This document shows, in pieces, positions 7,305-15,437 of a stretch of DNA of 55,747 nucleotides. The notes beneath the pieces are model-generated. The model did not search any database and was not told the DNA's origin. It was given only the letters and a program-made list of their open reading frames with translations. The position numbers were made by a program, and so were the translations under genes. This DNA comes from Pelotomaculum isophthalicicum JI (lineage in GTDB: Bacteria > Bacillota > Desulfotomaculia > Desulfotomaculales > Pelotomaculaceae), in contig NZ_JAKOAV010000024.1 of the NCBI RefSeq assembly GCF_029478095.1, positions 1 to 55,747 of the forward strand. The letters run 5' to 3'. Position 1 is the first letter of the stretch; each line of letters begins with the position of its first letter.

Positions 7305-7406
7305 TCATGGTTTTCTGCCGCGCGGCGGCTTGTTTTGAAAGTAGATCACAGTGGTCACACCAATAAGAAAACCTAAAATTAAAATTGACCCCAGAATCAA
7401 GGGCAA
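7305..7406 (-). CDS. small single-pass membrane protein (33 aa)
   Basis: The minus strand encodes MPLILGSILILGFLIGVTTV then IYFQNKPPRGRKP, a single hydrophobic helix with a short basic tail. TTG is the only sensible start because a TGA stop lies a few codons upstream; AAAGGA is about 10 bases before it. A clear terminator follows 14 bases after the stop. The combination of site, helix with positive-inside tail, and terminator supports a real small gene. Its function is unknown. An overlapping 82-codon frame on the same strand has no such logic and runs into the repeat element. Confidence 0.5.
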   Translation of the reverse strand: MPLILGSILILGFLIGVTTVIYFQNKPPRGRKP

Positions 7407-7525
7407 TTTGGTTCAATCCTTTCATTATTCATAGTGCCCTTCCGGTAAGCGCCAATATTATAAAATAGCTTTGCTGTCATATGAAAAATTATATCCCTTA
7501 ATGATAAAAAACTACAAAGAAAAAC

Positions 7526-7554
7526 TTGACAATCCGTTGGGTATGGATTATACT
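7526..7554 (+). promoter_or_regulatory. sigma-A promoter of heat-shock operon
   Basis: TTGACA (7526-7531), a 17-base spacer and TATACT (7549-7554) make a near-consensus vegetative promoter about 100 bases upstream of the hsp20 start. Confidence 0.85.
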
Positions 7555-7556
7555 AA

Positions 7557-7579
7557 GGTCAAAGATGGTCAAGGTCAAA
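7557..7579 (+). promoter_or_regulatory. CtsR operator (three heptamer units)
   Basis: GGTCAAA (7557-7563), GAT, GGTCAA (7567-7572) and GGTCAAA (7573-7579) fit the CtsR direct-repeat operator (GGTCAAA, 3 bases, GTCAAA), with an extra third unit. It covers the transcription start region immediately downstream of the -10, so a bound repressor would block transcription of hsp20-dnaJ-clpB. The ctsR gene itself is not in the window. Confidence 0.8.
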
Positions 7580-7655
7580 TAATTGGACACTCGACCGCCG
7601 GGAGCGTTTGCCAATAAAAGAATGAAATTGATAAATCAATCAGGAGGTGTTTTTC

Positions 7656-8105
7656 ATGGCATTGGTAAAATGGGATCCTTTTCGTGATTTGTCAGGTTTA
7701 CAGTCGTCGATTAACAGACTTTTTGACGATAACTTTCGTTTCTGGAGGGAGCCTGAAGCTGCCCTAACCCAGGAAGGAGCATTTCCCGTAGACATTAAAG
7801 ACACTCCTGGGGCGATCCAGATTAAGGCGGAACTACCGGGTTTCAACAAAGAAAACATCAAAGTTGGTTTAGTGGATAATTTGCTGACTATCCGGGCAGA
7901 ACGCCGGAGGGAAGAAAAAGAAGAAAGCGCCAACTACCTCAGAGTCGAACGCAGCTACGGTTCTTTCAGCCGCTCGTTTACCTTGAATATGCCGGTGAAA
8001 CACGAAAAATTAAAGGCACGCTATCAGGACGGCGTCCTGGAAATCTCTCTTCCTAAGGAAGAGGACATTAAAAATAAAGAAATCAATATTGATATTGAAG
8101 GATAA
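7656..8105 (+). CDS. small heat-shock protein, Hsp20 / alpha-crystallin family
   Basis: A 149-aa ATP-independent holdase chaperone that binds unfolding proteins in the cytoplasm. The N-terminus is MALVKWDPFRDLSGLQSSIN, the usual Hsp20 opening. The alpha-crystallin domain occupies about residues 40-149, with VDIKDTPGAIQIKAELPGFN, the GSFSRSFTLNMP-like segment, and the conserved YQDGVLEISLPKEE C-terminal strand. The ATG at 7656 follows AGGAGGTG; a GTG three codons earlier overlaps that site. It is the first gene after the promoter and CtsR operator, followed by a hairpin terminator at 8144 that may be partly read through into dnaJ-clpB. Confidence 0.93.
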   Translation: MALVKWDPFRDLSGLQSSINRLFDDNFRFWREPEAALTQEGAFPVDIKDTPGAIQIKAELPGFNKENIKVGLVDNLLTIRAERRREEKEESANYLRVERSYGSFSRSFTLNMPVKHEKLKARYQDGVLEISLPKEEDIKNKEINIDIEG

Positions 8106-8143
8106 AACATTTGTCTCCCGGTTGGTTGATATATATTTACGGA

Positions 8144-8169
8144 CGAGGGATTTTTACCCTCGCCTTTTT
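8144..8169 (+). terminator. terminator or attenuator after hsp20
   Basis: CGAGGG (8144-8149) pairs with CCCTCG (8157-8162) and is followed by CCTTTTTG. Because no strong promoter is seen before the next gene, it may act as a partial terminator that sets a higher level of Hsp20 than of ClpB. Confidence 0.65.
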
Positions 8170-8223
8170 GTAATAATAATTAACGTAAATAACCGGAATT
8201 CTGTGGTAAGGGGGTGAACCGGT

Positions 8224-9204
8224 GTGCATTACAAGGATTATTATAGCATACTTGGAGTGGAAAAGACAGCCGGCGCTAAGGAGATAAAAAAGGCATACCG
8301 GGAACTGGCCCGGCGCTATCATCCGGATGCCAATCCGGGTGATAAAAAAGCTGAGGAACGTTTTAAAGAAATCAGCGAAGCTTATGAAGTCTTAAGTGAT
8401 CCGGAAAAGCGGAAGAAGTACGACGAAATTGGCGCGGATGTCGGCACCGACTGGCAAAATTTTGACTGGAGCAAATATCAGAAAGGCCGGGGGCAATGGC
8501 GGGAAGCCGGGCCCGGCGGCGTCCGTTTCCACTATGAGAGCCCGGGATACGGGGGTTTCAGCGACTTTTTCAGAACTTTTTTCGGCGACATGGACCCGTT
8601 TACCGACACAGACCTCTTTTGGGAGAGACGTGGCCGGGGCGGAGGCGGCGCGGATACGGAGGCGCTGCTGGAACTCAGCCTGGAAGAAGCTTTCGTCGGA
8701 GCGGAAAAGGAATTTCTGGTCAATAATCGTCATTTGAAAGTTAAAGTCCCGCCCGGCATGCGGGAGGGCCATAAACTGCGAGTGCCGCAGCAGGGACAAA
8801 GCGGGCAAAAAGGCGGTCCGGCCGGTGACCTGTACTTGTCCATCAGTATACGGCAACACCCGCTCTTCAAGATTCAGGATAAGGACCTGGAGTGTGAAGT
8901 GCCGGTTACTGTGACTGAGGCGGTTCTGGGCGGGGAAGTGGACATTCCGACTTTAAAGGGTACGGTTTCCTTGAAAATACCCCCGCGAACCCAAACAGGC
9001 AGGGTTTTTCGCCTGCGCGGCATGGGAATGCCGGACCCCGGCGGGAGCAACCCCGGAAACCTGCTGGTAAAAGTCAAAGTGGTGATCCCCGAGACTGTGA
9101 CCCGGCGTGAAGAAGAACTGTATAAGACCCTGGCGGAGTTGAATAAAGAAAATCCACGCGCCCGCCTGGTTAATATGTTGAAAAAACCCGGAAGGAGGGG
9201 TTGA
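8224..9204 (+). CDS. DnaJ-like co-chaperone, CbpA type
   Basis: A 326-aa J-domain protein. The J domain is residues 4-70, with the Hsp70-activating HPD at 33-35 ([13 protein letters not shown]). A Gly/Arg/Phe-rich linker spans about 75-140. Two C-terminal substrate-binding domains follow ([55 protein letters not shown]). The Cys-rich zinc-finger domain of true DnaJ is absent, placing it in the CbpA/DnaJ-II group. GTG start at 8224 with GGGGGTG upstream. It precedes clpB by 3 bases, so the two are translated together and probably cooperate in disaggregation with DnaK. Confidence 0.9.
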   Translation: MHYKDYYSILGVEKTAGAKEIKKAYRELARRYHPDANPGDKKAEERFKEISEAYEVLSDPEKRKKYDEIGADVGTDWQNFDWSKYQKGRGQWREAGPGGVRFHYESPGYGGFSDFFRTFFGDMDPFTDTDLFWERRGRGGGGADTEALLELSLEEAFVGAEKEFLVNNRHLKVKVPPGMREGHKLRVPQQGQSGQKGGPAGDLYLSISIRQHPLFKIQDKDLECEVPVTVTEAVLGGEVDIPTLKGTVSLKIPPRTQTGRVFRLRGMGMPDPGGSNPGNLLVKVKVVIPETVTRREEELYKTLAELNKENPRARLVNMLKKPGRRG

Positions 9205-9207
9205 ACG

Positions 9208-11793
9208 ATGCGTATGGATAAACTTACTTTGAAGACCCAGGAAGCCTTTGAAGCGGCCCGGAGTATGATGGCCAAACACAGCCACCAGCAAATGGAGGAA
9301 GTACATGTTTTGCTGGGCCTGCTTGAACAGGAAGAAGGGGTTGTCTGTCAAATATTGCGGAAGATGGAGATAGAGCCGGCGAAATTGAAGAGTCAGGTCG
9401 AAACTGCTGTCGAACGGCTGCCTAAAGTGCAGGGCGGCGGCGGGATGTATGTTTCCAGGGGGCTTTCCGAAGCGATTGACCTGGCTTGGAAGGAGGCCGA
9501 ACGTTTAAAGGACGAATACCTCAGCACCGAGCACATCCTGCTGGGAATGATCGCCCGGCGGGACGGCGAAGCCGGGCGGATTCTGCGGCAGGCCGGGGTG
9601 ACGGCGGACCGGGTGTATAAAATCCTGGTGGAGATCCGCGGCACTCAGCGGGTTACCGACCAGAACCCGGAGGATAAATATCAGTCGCTTGCCCGTTTTA
9701 CTCGTGACCTTACCGAAATGGCCCGCAAGGGGAAACTGGACCCGGTAATCGGCAGAGACGAAGAAATCCGCAGGGTGGTCCAAGTGCTCTCCCGGCGTAC
9801 CAAAAACAACCCGGTTTTGATCGGGGAGCCGGGGGTCGGCAAAACCGCCATCGTGGAAGGGCTGGCCCAGCGCATTCTCAGCGGTGACGTGCCGGAAGGC
9901 CTGAAAAACAAGCGGCTGCTTGCCCTGGACATCGGGGCGATGGTGGCCGGGTCGAAATACCGGGGCGAATTTGAAGACCGGTTGAAAGCGGTGCTGAAAG
10001 AAATCAACGAGGCCAACGGTGAGATCGTCCTGTTTATCGATGAATTGCACACCCTGGTAGGGGCCGGCGCCGCCGAAGGAGCAGTCGACGCGGCCAACAT
10101 GCTGAAGCCGGCGCTGGCCAGGGGCGAGTTGCGCTGTGTGGGCGCCACCACCCTGGACGAGTACCGCAAGCATATTGAAAAAGACGCCGCCCTGGAGCGG
10201 CGGTTCCAGCAGGTTTATGTCGGTGAGCCCGGCGTGGAGGACACCATCGCCATATTGCGCGGCTTAAAAGAAAAGTACGAGGTGCACCACGGGGTGAGGG
10301 TAAAGGACGCCGCCCTGGTTGCCGCCGCGACGTTGTCCCACCGTTACATCACCGAGCGTTTTCTGCCGGACAAGGCCATCGACCTGATCGATGAGGCGGC
10401 TTCCCGGCTGCGCATTGAAATAGACAGCATGCCCACTGAGATTGACGAGATCGACCGGCGGATCAGACAGCTGGAAGTAGAGAAGCAAGCCCTCTCCAAA
10501 GAGCAGGACAAGGGTAGCCTGGAGCGGCTGGCCAGAATGGAGGATGAACTGCGCGGTCTGAAGGGCAAGATGGAAGAATTGAAAGATCACTGGCGCAAGG
10601 AAAAAGAGCTGATCCAGGACATCCGGGAAATCAAAGGGCAGATCGAAGAAACCAGACTGGCTGAGCAGGCCGCCGAGCGGGACGGCAATCTGGGCAAGGT
10701 GGCTGAATTGCGCTACGGGGTAATACCTGAATTGAACAAGCGCCTGCAGCAGAAAAATGAGAAGCTGGAAGATTTGCAGAAAGCCCACAAGATGCTGAAA
10801 GAAGAAGTGGATGAGGAAGATATCGCAGAGGTAGTAGCCAAGTGGACGGGCATCCCGGTTTCCCGCATGCTCGAAGGTGAAGTGCAAAAGCTGTTGCAGA
10901 TGGAGGAATTCATCCGTAAGCGGGTGGTCGGCCAGGACCGCGCGGTACAGGCGGTGGCTGACGCCATTCGCCGGGCGAGGGCGGGAGTCTCCGATCCGGA
11001 CCGGCCGATGGGCTCGTTTATCTTTCTTGGCCCGACGGGAGTGGGCAAGACCGAACTGGCCAGGTCGCTGGCCAACCTGTTGTTTAACGACGAGCGGGCG
11101 ATGCTGCGTTATGATATGAGCGAATACATGGAGAAACACACCGTGTCGCGCTTGATTGGGGCGCCCCCCGGCTACGTCGGTTACGACGAAGGCGGCCAGT
11201 TGACGGAAGCCGTGCGCCGCCGTCCTTACGCGGTAATTCTTTTCGACGAAATTGAAAAAGCGCACCCGGACGTGTTTAACATCCTGCTCCAGCTGCTGGA
11301 CGACGGCAGGCTGACCGACGGGCACGGGCGGACGGTTGACTTCCGGAACACCGTGGTGATCATGACCTCCAACCTGGGCGGCCACTGGTTCAGGGAATTA
11401 AACGGGGGCGACCGGGCTGAGTTGGAAGCGCGTGTGATGGAAGAACTGAAGGCCAGTTTCCGTCCCGAGTTTTTGAACCGTGTCGACGAAGTGGTTATTT
11501 TCAATAACCTCGGCATGGAGGAGATTGCTAAAATCGTTGATATCCAGTTGGACTTGTTAAAGCAGCGGCTTGCTAAACTGGGCATATCCCTGGAGGTTGC
11601 GCCGGAAGCCGGGGCGATCCTGGCTAAGGAAGGGTTTGACCCGGTATACGGGGCGCGGCCGCTTAAACGCGCGATCCAGAAACGGCTGGAAAACCCGCTT
11701 TCAGTGCACATTCTGGAAGGTAAAGGGGCCGCGGGCGATAAAATCCTGGTGAGTGCCGACCCGGCTGGCGGGCTGGTTTTTGAAAAGCGCTGA
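9208..11793 (+). CDS. clpB: ATP-dependent protein disaggregase ClpB
   Basis: An 861-aa Hsp100 hexameric AAA+ unfoldase that rescues aggregated proteins with DnaK/DnaJ. The Clp N domain is at 1-145, the first AAA+ module has Walker [10 protein letters not shown] near residue 206 and Walker [15 protein letters not shown], the coiled-coil M domain spans about 405-525 (rich in Glu/Lys/Leu), and the second AAA+ module has Walker [10 protein letters not shown] near 608 and Walker [14 protein letters not shown]. The C-terminal domain ends at EKR. The length is that of a complete ClpB, and the long M domain distinguishes it from ClpC/ClpA. ATG 9208 follows GGAGGGG. A CtsR operator upstream of the operon explains heat control. 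Confidence 0.97.
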   Translation: MRMDKLTLKTQEAFEAARSMMAKHSHQQMEEVHVLLGLLEQEEGVVCQILRKMEIEPAKLKSQVETAVERLPKVQGGGGMYVSRGLSEAIDLAWKEAERLKDEYLSTEHILLGMIARRDGEAGRILRQAGVTADRVYKILVEIRGTQRVTDQNPEDKYQSLARFTRDLTEMARKGKLDPVIGRDEEIRRVVQVLSRRTKNNPVLIGEPGVGKTAIVEGLAQRILSGDVPEGLKNKRLLALDIGAMVAGSKYRGEFEDRLKAVLKEINEANGEIVLFIDELHTLVGAGAAEGAVDAANMLKPALARGELRCVGATTLDEYRKHIEKDAALERRFQQVYVGEPGVEDTIAILRGLKEKYEVHHGVRVKDAALVAAATLSHRYITERFLPDKAIDLIDEAASRLRIEIDSMPTEIDEIDRRIRQLEVEKQALSKEQDKGSLERLARMEDELRGLKGKMEELKDHWRKEKELIQDIREIKGQIEETRLAEQAAERDGNLGKVAELRYGVIPELNKRLQQKNEKLEDLQKAHKMLKEEVDEEDIAEVVAKWTGIPVSRMLEGEVQKLLQMEEFIRKRVVGQDRAVQAVADAIRRARAGVSDPDRPMGSFIFLGPTGVGKTELARSLANLLFNDERAMLRYDMSEYMEKHTVSRLIGAPPGYVGYDEGGQLTEAVRRRPYAVILFDEIEKAHPDVFNILLQLLDDGRLTDGHGRTVDFRNTVVIMTSNLGGHWFRELNGGDRAELEARVMEELKASFRPEFLNRVDEVVIFNNLGMEEIAKIVDIQLDLLKQRLAKLGISLEVAPEAGAILAKEGFDPVYGARPLKRAIQKRLENPLSVHILEGKGAAGDKILVSADPAGGLVFEKR

Positions 11794-11831
11794 CCTAAAT
11801 TGTTGTAGAGCAAACGTGGTTAACGGTAATT

Positions 11832-11887
11832 GGGGTCAGGCTTTACTTTGTGCGTTTCTAGAAACGCACAAAGTAAAGCCTGACCCC
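11832..11887. repeat. 56-bp perfect palindrome (REP/MITE-like)
   Basis: Two 28-base arms form a perfect inverted repeat with no spacer. The left arm begins GGGGTCAGGCTTTACTTTG and the right arm ends AGCCTGACCCC. It lies 39 bases after the clpB stop and could also help end that transcript. Similar GGGGTCAGG-ended palindromes are known as short elements mobilised in trans by REP-associated tyrosine transposases; the link here is inference. Confidence 0.85.
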
Positions 11888-11969
11888 TCCTCTGATTTAC
11901 GGACAGGAACACCAACTGCCCGGGTTTGATTTTTTTAGGAAAACAGTATAAAGAAAATTATTCAAGTGG

Positions 11970-12040
11970 TAAGCCGTGGACTTTTCCAAGACCGGCTTAG
12001 TCCTCGTATTGCGAGCCCCGCTCTACGGAGTGGGGCTTTT
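11970..12040 (+). ncRNA. candidate structured leader or small RNA with terminator
   Basis: A hairpin TAAGCCG-TGGA / TCCA-CGGCTTA (11970-11999, small internal loop) is followed by a short CTCG/CGAG stem (12003-12015) and a strong terminator hairpin (12015-12036). The short stem shares two bases with the terminator, so the two may exclude each other as in an attenuator. It matches no riboswitch class I recognise, and the downstream gene is a pseudogene. The fold was judged by eye. Confidence 0.35.
12015..12040 (+). terminator. Rho-independent terminator
   Basis: GCCCCGCTC pairs with GAGTGGGGC (one G-T pair) around a TACG loop, followed by TTTT. No gene lies directly upstream apart from the palindrome region after clpB. 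Confidence 0.75.
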
Positions 12041-12247
12041 GTGTTTAAAGCAATATTAGTGTTTTTCCTCTTGTTACATATATATGGTATCAATGATATG
12101 AATTAGCTTTCTTACTTTGGCAAAATTAGTTGTCATTTTGTGTTGTAAAATGATGGAAAATAATTATTTTTAAATTAACTGGTATTACAAAATTTATAAA
12201 ATTATGTTTTGTCTTTTTTCAAATGATGTATATATTCAGAAATAGAA

Positions 12248-13047
12248 ATGATGGAAAATTTAAATCCAGTTCCTTCTGCACCAACTGGTCTTTCAGCTAC
12301 AGCAGGGAACGCCCAATTGAGTCTTACATGGACTGCTGTCACGGGTGCCACGAGCTATAATGTAAAGAGAGCTAATACAGCAGGTGGATCGTATACCACT
12401 TTGGCAACCATTGTAACTGAGACAAACTATTCTGACACTATTATAACCAATGGAACAACATATTACTATGTGGTAACTGCAGTCAATGCCAATGGTGAAA
12501 GTGGGAATTCCAACGAGGTTTCCGTGACCCCCCAAGAGCCGCAGCCCGGCTCCCCAACAGTTTATCGGCTACAGCAGACAATGCTCAAGTGAGTCTAGCC
12601 TGGAATGCAGTTACTGGAGCTACAGGCTATAGCGTTAAAAGGGCGACGACTTCCGGTGGACCATACACCACTATTGCGAGTAGTGTAAATTCGGCAACCT
12701 AAACAGATACATCCGTGACCAACGGCACAATATATTACTATGAGGTTACCGCCCTTAACGCCGGTGGTGAAAGCAGCAATTCGAATGAGGCATCTGCCAC
12801 CCCGCAGGCTCCCAGTAGTGAAGGCAGGGCAGTTCTTTGGGTAACAATGGCCAACGGCTCGGATATTGATTACGATCTATCCATGACGGAAATTCAGAAC
12901 TTTATTAACTGGTACAAGAGTAAGGCCTCTGGTGGTGTGGGAGATCCATTCTATACCTTTAGCAAGACCCCTATATCTCCGTACACCAGTAGAACAGATT
13001 ACCTCATTTTTGATAAGATTGTCTGCTTTAAGGTAAATCATTATTAG
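12248..13047 (+). pseudogene. fibronectin type III repeat protein, broken
   Basis: Two fibronectin-III domains are readable but not in one frame. The first (about 12270-12535) reads PSAPTGLSATAGNAQLSLTW, then TYYYVVTAVNANGESGNSNE. The second (about 12570-12810) reads LSATADNAQVSLAWNAVTG, then IYYYEVTALNAGGESSNSNE. A frameshift, apparently a lost base near 12565, separates them, and a TAA at 12700-12702 interrupts the second. The C-terminal part (12810-13047) reads EGRAVLWVTMANGSDIDYDL, a conserved-looking tail of unknown function. No signal peptide is seen, so the 5' end is also missing. It was probably a cell-surface protein. A good terminator follows at 13073. Confidence 0.8.
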
Positions 13048-13072
13048 ATTAGTTATTTAGTTAACTACAGTC

Positions 13073-13096
13073 CCTGCTCTTGGGAGCAGGTTTTTT
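13073..13096 (+). terminator. Rho-independent terminator after FN3 pseudogene
   Basis: A perfect 7-bp stem CCTGCTC/GAGCAGG with a 4-base loop is followed by TTTTTT. Confidence 0.85.
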
Positions 13097-13207
13097 ATAC
13101 AATATTATTGTCTTTTGCAGGATTCTATAGTATTTACTGCGAACATATATTCTATATTGGTTGATGTGGTATTATGTCCCGTGTCGAAATAACTTCAACC
13201 CACAGTA

Positions 13208-13235
13208 TTTGTATAGGATTGAGAAATGATATAAT
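13208..13235 (+). promoter_or_regulatory. putative promoter of ImmA/PIN operon
   Basis: A perfect -10 TATAAT (13230-13235) is preceded at 16 bases by a weak -35 TTTGTA (13208-13213). It ends about 33 bases before the first start codon. Confidence 0.45.
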
Positions 13236-13267
13236 AAATTACGGTAGGTTTGGTTGGGGTGGTTAAA

Positions 13268-14431
13268 ATGGTTAAGGCGCCTGTAAATCCACAGGTTTTG
13301 AAATGGGCAAGGAAATCCGCGAATCTGACCATAGATGATGTAGCATATAAGTTTAAGAAAAGTGTAGATGTTATTGAAGCATGGGAAAGCGGAACTGACG
13401 CCCCATATTATGTTCAGCTTGAAAAACTTGCATATGAAATCTATAAAAGACCTATTGCTTTGTTCTTTTTTCCTGAACCTCCTCAGGAAGATGACACTAA
13501 ACGGTCCTTCAGAACACTTCCGGAATCGGAATTCAACAGTTTACCTGCTTTGCTTATTAGACAAATAAGAAAGGCCATTGTAAAGCAGGAGAATCTTTAT
13601 GAACTGTGTAATGGACAAAATCCTTCACCAAAACAGCTATTCAGCAACTTTAAGACTTGGCAGAACTATGGCATTAAAAAGTTATCACTTGCTATCAGGG
13701 ATTATCTGAAAACACCCCTTCAGGAACAGAAAAGCTGGGATAGCGAAGAAACCGCTTTGGAAAACTGGAGAACTGCCTTTGAAAACTCGGGTATCTTTGT
13801 GTTCAAAGATGCTTTTAGACATGATGGATATTCAGGTTTTTGTATTTTTGATAAGGTTTTTCCCCTAATTATTATTAATAACTCTATGCCTAAAACAAGA
13901 CAGATATTTACAATGTTTCATGAACTAGGACATTTAATCTTTGAAACTAGTGGAATTGATAAGCTTCAGGACGATTTTATTGATTTGTTGCCTGAACAGG
14001 ACAGGCATGTTGAGGTGCTATGCAATCAGATTGCTGCAGAGCTTCTTGTGCCGGAAGATGACTTTAATACTCATATTAAAGGTGTTAAGGTTAATGAAGA
14101 TACAATATCTAGCCTTGCTAATACCTACAAGGTAAGTAGGGAGGTAATACTTCGGAAGTTTCTTGACAGGGGTTTAGTGAGCAAATCGACATACAAAAAA
14201 CTAACCGCTAAATGGATTGATGAAGCTAAAAAGAAACGGCAAGAGAAAAAAGGCGGAGGTGATTATTACAATACTCAAAGTACCTACCTGGGAAACAAAT
14301 ACGTGGAAATTGCTTTTAATCAGTATTACAGGAGGGTAATAAGCGAAGCTCAATTGGCTGATTACCTCAATGTAAAAATGGATAGCCTGCTTCCTTTTGA
14401 AATGGCACTTCATAAGAGGTGGGCAAGATGA
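13268..14431 (+). CDS. XRE-family regulator with ImmA/IrrE metallopeptidase domain
   Basis: A 387-aa two-domain protein. The N-terminal 65 residues form an XRE-like helix-turn-helix (LKWARKSANLTIDDVAYKFK, then SVDVIEAWESGTDAP). Residues ~165-310 form an ImmA/IrrE (DUF955/COG2856) zinc peptidase with the HExxH motif FHELGHLIF near 218-222 and downstream CNQIAAELLVPEDDF. The ATG at 13268 is chosen over in-frame TTG and GTG codons upstream. Its stop overlaps the next gene's ATG (ATGA), so the PIN-domain gene is translationally coupled. Such proteins typically act as the DNA-binding, antitoxin-like partner or as a peptidase that cleaves a repressor. Which applies here is not shown. Confidence 0.87.
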   Translation: MVKAPVNPQVLKWARKSANLTIDDVAYKFKKSVDVIEAWESGTDAPYYVQLEKLAYEIYKRPIALFFFPEPPQEDDTKRSFRTLPESEFNSLPALLIRQIRKAIVKQENLYELCNGQNPSPKQLFSNFKTWQNYGIKKLSLAIRDYLKTPLQEQKSWDSEETALENWRTAFENSGIFVFKDAFRHDGYSGFCIFDKVFPLIIINNSMPKTRQIFTMFHELGHLIFETSGIDKLQDDFIDLLPEQDRHVEVLCNQIAAELLVPEDDFNTHIKGVKVNEDTISSLANTYKVSREVILRKFLDRGLVSKSTYKKLTAKWIDEAKKKRQEKKGGGDYYNTQSTYLGNKYVEIAFNQYYRRVISEAQLADYLNVKMDSLLPFEMALHKRWAR

Positions 14432-14907
14432 ATATATATGTATTTGATGCGAATGTATTTATGGACCTATTTGGTTACTACTATGAATCAAGGTTTCCTA
14501 CCCTTTGGGAGCGGTTTTATCATGGTGTTGACATCGGACAGATTACGTCCGTTCGTGAAGTAAAACATGAGATTGACGGTCATTATAAAAAAGATCGAAG
14601 AATCAATCAATGGGCAAGGAAGAATTCTAAAATATTTTCAATACCAAGTGAAGAAGAAATGTTATTTGTTCAGGAAATATTTAAGATTGAACATTTTCAG
14701 GCTATTATATCTAATAAAAACCGTTTAGAAGGAAAGCCGGTAGCAGACCCGTTTATTATTGCTAAAGCCAAAATTATTAATGGTACGGTAGTAACAAATG
14801 AGGCTAACCGCCCCAATGGCGTAAAAATTCCCAATATATGTGAGTACTTTAAGGTAAAGTGCATAGATCTTGAAAAATTTATGGAAGTTGAAAATTGGAG
14901 TTTTTAA
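14428..14907 (+). CDS. DUF4411 PIN-domain protein (putative toxin nuclease)
   Basis: A 159-aa PIN-like protein of the DUF4411 family. The first acidic residues of the active site are in IYVFDANVFMDLFGYYYES; others are in the SVREVKHEID segment and the KPVADPFIIAKAKIINGTVV segment (Asp in ADP), followed by VVTNEA. PIN domains are Mg-dependent ribonucleases that commonly cleave tRNA or mRNA. The ATG overlaps the stop of the XRE/ImmA gene by 4 bases with GAGGTGGG upstream, the arrangement of a coupled toxin-antitoxin pair. Toxic activity is inference from family and linkage. Confidence 0.82.
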   Translation: MNIYVFDANVFMDLFGYYYESRFPTLWERFYHGVDIGQITSVREVKHEIDGHYKKDRRINQWARKNSKIFSIPSEEEMLFVQEIFKIEHFQAIISNKNRLEGKPVADPFIIAKAKIINGTVVTNEANRPNGVKIPNICEYFKVKCIDLEKFMEVENWSF

Positions 14908-14976
14908 CACAACTTTTCTGCTGCTTCTTATCTCCCGCTTGCTCCCCCCCGCTTACCCATAGGAGTTGATTTAAGC

Positions 14977-15345
14977 ATGGAGAAAGATCTTAATTATTAT
15001 TTAAACCTTGATTACCCTTTTAATGTGCGGCCGGACACCGATGACGGTGGATATATTGTCGAGTTTCCTGAGCTGCGCTACTGCGTTGGGACTGGAGACA
15101 CCATAGAAGAGGCCATCAAAGATGCCATGCTTGCCAAAAGTGAATGGATTAAAGCTTCATTTGAAGCCGGTATTGCCATACCCGAGCTTGTCGGTAGTGA
15201 GGAATATAATGGCTGCATTTCTTTGCGGATTCCTAAAAGTTTACATAAACTGGTCGCTGAAACAGCAAAAAAAGAAGGGGTCAGTGCGAATCAGTTTTTA
15301 TCTCATCTGTTTATAAGTATTAACATAGGAAGGAAGACAGTTTAG
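14977..15345 (+). CDS. HicB-family antitoxin (orphan)
   Basis: A 122-aa protein with an N-terminal HicB-like fold (FNVRPDTDDGGYIVEFPELR, then GTGDTIEEAIKDAMLAKSEW) and a C-terminal ribbon-helix-helix (ISLRIPKSLHKLVAETAKKE, then GVSANQFLSHLF). It normally binds and neutralises the small dsRBD-fold RNase HicA and represses their operon. No HicA-like frame (about 60-80 codons) is seen on either side. The upstream gene is a PIN protein ending 69 bases earlier, and the downstream gene is metabolic. ATG has AGGAG upstream. It may be a solitary survivor or may serve another toxin. Confidence 0.83.
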   Translation: MEKDLNYYLNLDYPFNVRPDTDDGGYIVEFPELRYCVGTGDTIEEAIKDAMLAKSEWIKASFEAGIAIPELVGSEEYNGCISLRIPKSLHKLVAETAKKEGVSANQFLSHLFISINIGRKTV

Positions 15346-15437
15346 TTTTTTAATGAATTGTTTTATTTACAGGCAGGAATAACAAATGAAACAATAGAAA
15401 TCATAAAGTAAATTTATGTTATGCGGGGGATTATGCG

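Noticed and set aside
7177-7425. 82-codon minus-strand frame overlapping repeat element A
   Set aside because: It runs through the terminator and repeat arm; the alternative frame giving a 33-aa helix with its own terminator is more sensible.
10264-11385. 373-codon open frame on the minus strand inside clpB
   Set aside because: It is antisense to conserved ClpB coding sequence, rich in His/Arg/Gln as expected of a mirror frame, and matches no family.
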